Assembly: GCF_015751895.1 (NCBI RefSeq)
Contig: NZ_JADOTZ010000001.1
Location: 2,046,001-2,110,000 of the forward strand
Length of the DNA stretch: 64,000 nucleotides
Direction: 5' to 3'
Source: Zhihengliuella flava
GTDB taxonomy: Bacteria; Actinomycetota; Actinomycetes; Actinomycetales; Micrococcaceae
Notes under the pieces: model-generated
Told to the model about the DNA's origin: nothing
Seen by the model: the letters and a program-made list of their open reading frames with translations, nothing else
Database searches by the model: none
Shown: positions 61,201-64,000 of the stretch, in pieces
Layout of the letters: each line of letters begins with the position of its first letter
How positions within the stretch are numbered: the first letter of the stretch is position 1
Made by a program: the position numbers and the translations under genes

Positions 61201-63116
61201 TGCCCTAGCTCCACGGGCCGGCCGGGCCCGTCCCCGTGCCAGAAGGGCAGCTTGCCGGGCTGGCCGAACGCGGGGGTGACTAGGACGCGGTCCGGGGTGA
61301 TGTCCTCGATCCGCCAGCTGGTGGCACCGAGGGCGAAGACGTCTCCGACCCGCGATTCGTACACCATTTCCTCGTCCAGTTCGCCGACCCGGCGTCCGCC
61401 GGTGCGGGCGTTCGACGAGCCCGTGGCGTCGTCGTCACCGCTGATGAGGAACACACCGAACAACCCGCGGTCCGGGATGGTGCCGCCGGAAGTGACGGCG
61501 AGGCGCTGGGCCCCGGGGCGGCCGGTGAGCGTGCCGGCATCGCGATCCCAGACGAGGCGCGGGCGCAGTTCGGCAAACTCGTCCGAGGGGTACTTGCCCG
61601 CCAACAGGTCCAGCGTGGCTTCAAACGCGGACCGCGGCAGCGCCGCGAAAGGAGCGGCCCGGCGGACGACGTCGTACCACTGTTCGGCGTCGATCTCGCC
61701 GAGCGCCGCAGCGGCGATGGTCTGCTGGGCCAGCACGTCCAGCGGGTTGGCGGGAATGCGCAAGGGTTCAATCCGCCCGGCCAGCATGCGCTCCACGGTC
61801 ACCGTGGTGTCCAGCAGGTCGCCGCGGTGCTTGGGGAAGAAGACGCCGGAGGAGGCCGCGCCGACTTGGTGACCGGCGCGGCCCACGCGTTGGAGACCGG
61901 AGGCGACCGAATGCGGCGATTCGACCTGGATGACCAGGTCCACGAGGCCCATGTCGATGCCGAGCTCGAGTGAGCTGGTGGCCACCACGCAGCGCAGCCG
62001 CCCCGATTTGAGGCCGTCCTCGATGTCCGCCCGTTCGTCCTTGGAGACGGATCCGTGATGGGCGCGCGCGAGGATCGGCTCGGTGCCAGAGCTTTGCCCG
62101 GCTTGGGCCATGAGCTCGGCGGGCGCCCGCGTGAACGGTGGCGCGTCGGGTGGCGTGGCGTTGGAAGCGTCGTCGGTGGGCGCTAGGCGTTCGGCGTGGA
62201 TCTCGTTGAGGCGGCCGGTGAGGCGTTCGGCGAGCCGCCGCGAGTTCGCGAAGACGATCGTGGACCGGTTCTGCTCGATCAGGTCCACGATCTTCTCTTC
62301 AACGTGAGGCCAAATGCTGGCCTGTGGTTGCAGGCCCGACGCCGGCCCCATGTCAGGGGCGGAAGCGGCCGCCGGAAGATCCGTCATGTCCTCCACGGGC
62401 ACCGTGACCGTCAGGTCCCACGTCTTAGCCGAGCGTGGGGCAATGATGCTGACGGGCCGGGCGCCGCCGAGGAACCGCGCTACCTCGGCGTGCGGTTCCA
62501 CGGTGGCGGAGAGGCCGATGCGTTGGGCGGGTTGGTCGAGGAGCTCGTCGAGCCGTTCGAGGCTGACGGCGAGGTGGGCTCCGCGCTTGGTGCCCGCCAC
62601 GGCGTGGACCTCGTCGAGGATGACGGTATCCACGTCGGTGAGGGTTTCCCGGGCCCGGCTGGTCAACATGAGGAACAGCGATTCGGGTGTGGTGATCAGG
62701 ATGTCCGGCGGTTGAGTGACGAGCCGCCGCCGCTCCGTCGCGGGGGTGTCACCGGAGCGGACGCCGACCCGGATATCGGGGGTCGTTTCACCCAGCCGCG
62801 CGGCCGCTTGGGTGATGCCGATCAGCGGGCTGCGCAGGTTGCGTTCCACGTCGACGCCGAGGGCCTTCAGCGGTGAGATGTAGAGCACGCGCGTCCCGCG
62901 CTTCCGCGGCACCGAGTCCGCGGTCTGTGGTTGGGTCCGGACGAGCGAGTCAAGCGCCCAGAGGAAGGCGGAGAGCGTTTTGCCGGAGCCGGTGGGGGCG
63001 ATCACGAGTGCGTTCTCGCCCCGGGAGATGGCGTCCCACGCGCCCGACTGGGCGGCGGTCGGCGCGGCGAAGGCGCCCGCGAACCATTCTCGGGTGGCGG
63101 GAGTAAACCGGTCCAT
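58275..63116 (-). CDS. lhr: Lhr-family ATP-dependent DNA helicase
   Basis: A 1613-residue SF2 helicase. Motif I is APTGSGKT (Lys46) and motif II is DEVH (168-171); LELGIDMGLVDLVIQ and RVGRAGHQVG form motifs V-VI. The winged-helix and Lhr bundle follow (about 480-900), then the long actinobacterial C-terminal extension. A basic, Ser/Arg-rich linker of about 60 residues sits near 1300-1360 (encoded near 59030-59190). Lhr unwinds 3'-tailed DNA and RNA:DNA hybrids. It overlaps Nei, starts 14 bases after a tiny lipoprotein gene, and is probably in an operon with both. Confidence 0.95.
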   Translation of the reverse strand: MDRFTPATREWFAGAFAAPTAAQSGAWDAISRGENALVIAPTGSGKTLSAFLWALDSLVRTQPQTADSVPRKRGTRVLYISPLKALGVDVERNLRSPLIGITQAAARLGETTPDIRVGVRSGDTPATERRRLVTQPPDILITTPESLFLMLTSRARETLTDVDTVILDEVHAVAGTKRGAHLAVSLERLDELLDQPAQRIGLSATVEPHAEVARFLGGARPVSIIAPRSAKTWDLTVTVPVEDMTDLPAAASAPDMGPASGLQPQASIWPHVEEKIVDLIEQNRSTIVFANSRRLAERLTGRLNEIHAERLAPTDDASNATPPDAPPFTRAPAELMAQAGQSSGTEPILARAHHGSVSKDERADIEDGLKSGRLRCVVATSSLELGIDMGLVDLVIQVESPHSVASGLQRVGRAGHQVGAASSGVFFPKHRGDLLDTTVTVERMLAGRIEPLRIPANPLDVLAQQTIAAAALGEIDAEQWYDVVRRAAPFAALPRSAFEATLDLLAGKYPSDEFAELRPRLVWDRDAGTLTGRPGAQRLAVTSGGTIPDRGLFGVFLISGDDDATGSSNARTGGRRVGELDEEMVYESRVGDVFALGATSWRIEDITPDRVLVTPAFGQPGKLPFWHGDGPGRPVELGHAVGAFRREVASLTDDDAAARLGGAGLDPYAIANLRGYLAAQEEATGTLPTEKRLVVERFHDELGDWRVVLHSPFGMPVHAPWALAVGARLRERYGLDGSAMAADDGIVLRVPLMEDEPPGAELFEFEPDELEELVTREVGNSALFASRFRECAARALLLPRQNPGKRTPLWQQRQRSAQLLDVAKKYPTFPVILETARECLQDVYDLPALSRIASGLANRSIRLVETTTRQPSPFAQSLLFGYVAQFLYEGDSPLAERRAAALSLDPTLLNDLLGRTELRELLDADVIARTERELQRTADGYGFRADTDERGRESVADLLRLLGPLTPEQLVARLRLNPNDEEDVRPTEAAVEAWAGHLVAQARALDVTVHGRRVFAGIEDAARLRDALGVPLPIGVPVAFLEPVADPLLDLVARFARTHGPFATPEAAAALGLGAGVVDLALKRLKDDGRVTDGEFRPPELLAAKPGGIPEAPAVFTTEWCDVEVLRTIRRRSLAALRAEVEPVDAPTLARFLPDWQLVSTASDAPLRGIDGVAAVLEQLAGYPAPASAWESYLLPARVADYSPDQLDALLTAGEFLVTGAGELAGNDGWVAFHPATTADLTVPEPSDEPGELQQRLLETLQGGGAYFFRQLAEAHPDVAQPALLEALWGLFFAGRIINDTFAPVRGLIGSGSSAHRSRSGPPRTRLGGSGLGSARAGRPTRLSLRSSLRHRGREADTQASTTGHLDPSHASRATGRWSLIPSLETDPTLRTHARAELLLERYGVLTRGSVGAEDVPGGFAVVYKVLAKLEETGQLRRGYFVEHLGGAQFALSATIDRLRGFTLDAAAQHSRSGTSPRAVALAATDPANPYGAALPWPAPESASAPADAAAPAEPAPRGRHRPGRKAGAVVVLVDGELTLYLERGGKTMLSFSEDDAVLRAAASALVSALRRARTEKLGIKRVGGQPILGTTLAEALRAAGFYSAPNGVRFRA

Positions 63117-63130
63117 GACCGCCTCTGCGG

Positions 63131-63244
63131 CTACTGAAGCGTGAATGGCCCCACCTCAACTAACTGAACCTCGGTGGCGGCGCACGCAATCAGCGGGAGC
63201 ACGGCAGCAGAAGCCGTGAGGGTGACGAGCTGGCGAATCTTCAT
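63131..63244 (-). CDS. Small lipoprotein-like peptide (37 residues)
   Basis: A short gene with a strong GGAGGAG box 4 bases before ATG (63244). The peptide starts MKIRQLVTLTASAAVLPLIAC, a complete type II signal sequence with lipobox LIAC and Cys21, and ends 16 residues later (EVQLVEVGPFTLQ). The stop is 14 bases before the lhr start. The hydrophobic signal and ribosome-binding site strongly suggest translation. It may be a genuine mini-lipoprotein or the stump of a truncated lipoprotein. No family is recognisable. Confidence 0.6.
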   Translation of the reverse strand: MKIRQLVTLTASAAVLPLIACAATEVQLVEVGPFTLQ

Positions 63245-63297
63245 CGTTCTCCTCCAGATGTCCTAGTCACAACCTACCCGAAGCGTTCGGAACCTGC

Positions 63298-63756
63298 TCA
63301 GGAGTGGTGGTACGGCCGGCCGCCGGCGATCTCCTGCGCGCGGTAGAGCTGTTCCGCGAGGATCAGGCGCACCAGCTGGTGCGGGAAGACGAGCTTGGAC
63401 AGGCTCCACACAAAATCCGCGCGTCGGTGCACCGAATCGTCCACTCCGTAGGCGCCGCCGATGATCACGGTGACGTTGCGCGCCGCATCAAACTGGCTCT
63501 GCAGCCGGGCTGCGAGCGCCGGTGAGTCGATGTTGTGACCGCGTTCGTCCAAGAGGACCACGTAGTCCTGCGGGGAAATCTTCGCGAGCAGCCGTTCTGA
63601 CTCCTCCGCGCGGGCGGCCTCCTCTTGGCGGGCTGAGTGCGGCAGCAGCTGCCACGCGACGTCGTACGGCTTTTTCATGCGCTTGCCGTAACGCTCAATC
63701 CCCTCGGCCACCCACGATTCGTGCTTCTTGCCGATCGCTAGAATCCGTAGCGCCAC
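63298..63756 (-). CDS. rlmH: 23S rRNA (pseudouridine1915-N3)-methyltransferase RlmH
   Basis: A 152-residue SPOUT methyltransferase that methylates pseudouridine 1915 in helix 69 of 23S rRNA. The SAM-binding knot is LDERGHNIDSPALAARL and VIIGGAYGVDDSVHRRA, and the C-terminal LVRLILAEQLYRAQEIAGGRPYHHS is diagnostic. The GTG start at 63756 has a GAGGAGG box and gives the normal length (about 155); the ATG at 63798 would add 14 residues not seen in the family. Downstream is the mini-lipoprotein gene. Confidence 0.95.
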   Translation of the reverse strand: MALRILAIGKKHESWVAEGIERYGKRMKKPYDVAWQLLPHSARQEEAARAEESERLLAKISPQDYVVLLDERGHNIDSPALAARLQSQFDAARNVTVIIGGAYGVDDSVHRRADFVWSLSKLVFPHQLVRLILAEQLYRAQEIAGGRPYHHS

Positions 63757-63840
63757 CTGTGCCTCCTCACCTTGCGTGCCCACCTTCCAGTCTGCCATTG
63801 CGGGCCCACACGATGGGTGCCGGTCCCGTCACCTCGCACG

Positions 63841-63886
63841 ACGACGCCGTCGCTCGCGCTCAGGACAAGGCGAACGACGGCGTCGT
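63841..63886 (-). terminator. Terminator before rlmH
   Basis: ACGACGCCGTCG (63841-63852) pairs exactly with CGACGGCGTCGT (63875-63886). It ends the minus-strand gene whose stop is at 63897-63899. Confidence 0.7.
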
Positions 63887-63896
63887 GTGTGGCGCG

Positions 63897-64000
63897 TCAG
63901 CGGACGGGTTGCGAGTCCTCATCCCGGTCCGTGTCGATCGGCGACTTCGGAGCCGCGCTCGCATCGGACGGGTCCACGGCGCGGATGGCTCCCGTTTCCG
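63897..64000 (-). CDS. C-terminal fragment of an unknown gene
   Basis: An open minus-strand frame enters from the window edge and ends at TGA (63897-63899). The last 33 residues are acidic and hydrophilic (AIRAVDPSDASAAPKSPIDTDRDEDSQPVR region) and are probably a disordered tail. A terminator follows directly, which supports a real gene end. No family can be assigned. Confidence 0.45.
   Translation of the reverse strand, partial: ETGAIRAVDPSDASAAPKSPIDTDRDEDSQPVR

Overview
The window is a high-GC, densely coded stretch of a chromosome from an actinobacterium, most likely a member of the Micrococcales close to Arthrobacter (Micrococcaceae). This assignment rests on the codon use, the many leaderless genes with a TAGGAT-type -10 box 6 to 7 bases before the ATG, an actinobacterial-type LexA box, a DtxR-type iron box, an Lhr/Nei2 pair and a copper amine oxidase very like the Arthrobacter enzymes. 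I saw no rRNA, tRNA, insertion sequence, prophage or CRISPR array.

Layout. 1-8.5 kb holds a mixture of single genes: an SDR-like gene tail, a secreted M14 carboxypeptidase, a thymidylate-kinase-like protein, an SRPBCC protein, an ADP-ribosylglycohydrolase, a GNAT acetyltransferase, a thiamine-diphosphate enzyme, a Clp-N domain protein, a TetR regulator and an exported intradiol dioxygenase. 8.7-14.5 kb is a tripartite tricarboxylate transporter operon (tctCBA) diverging from a CitA/CitB-like two-component system. RNase J follows. 16.4-19.4 kb is a regulated locus in which a TetR repressor and a class III aminotransferase-fold phospho-lyase face a small-molecule kinase. 19.5-22.6 kb is an iron-siderophore uptake operon that lacks its ATPase gene.

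22.7-30.5 kb is a biogenic-amine catabolism island. It contains a topaquinone copper amine oxidase, a His-rich membrane protein, three regulators, an amine or amino-acid permease and an aldehyde dehydrogenase. The amine oxidase and permease promoters share a near-identical operator. 30.5-34.9 kb carries a thioesterase, a TetR gene, an APC permease and an SOS-controlled umuDC pair whose UmuD has lost its catalytic lysine. 35-39.9 kb has a large secreted subtilase, a pyridoxal kinase and a TetR gene. 40-46.5 kb has a queuosine-precursor transporter, PEP carboxylase, tRNA-guanine transglycosylase and a FUSC membrane protein.

46.5-54.9 kb has an unusual four-copy intergenic repeat, several hypothetical genes, a DHA2 drug exporter with a long leader, a LuxR-MFS-amidase unit and an Old Yellow Enzyme. 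The rest, mainly on the minus strand, is DUF1684, DedA, a pseudouridine synthase, Nei, Lhr, a 37-residue lipoprotein and RlmH.

The most distinctive signals are the active-site-deficient UmuD variant, the shared amine-catabolism operator, the phospho-lyase/kinase locus with two tandem operators, the inverted TGGGTCGT repeat cluster and the mini-lipoprotein in front of Lhr.
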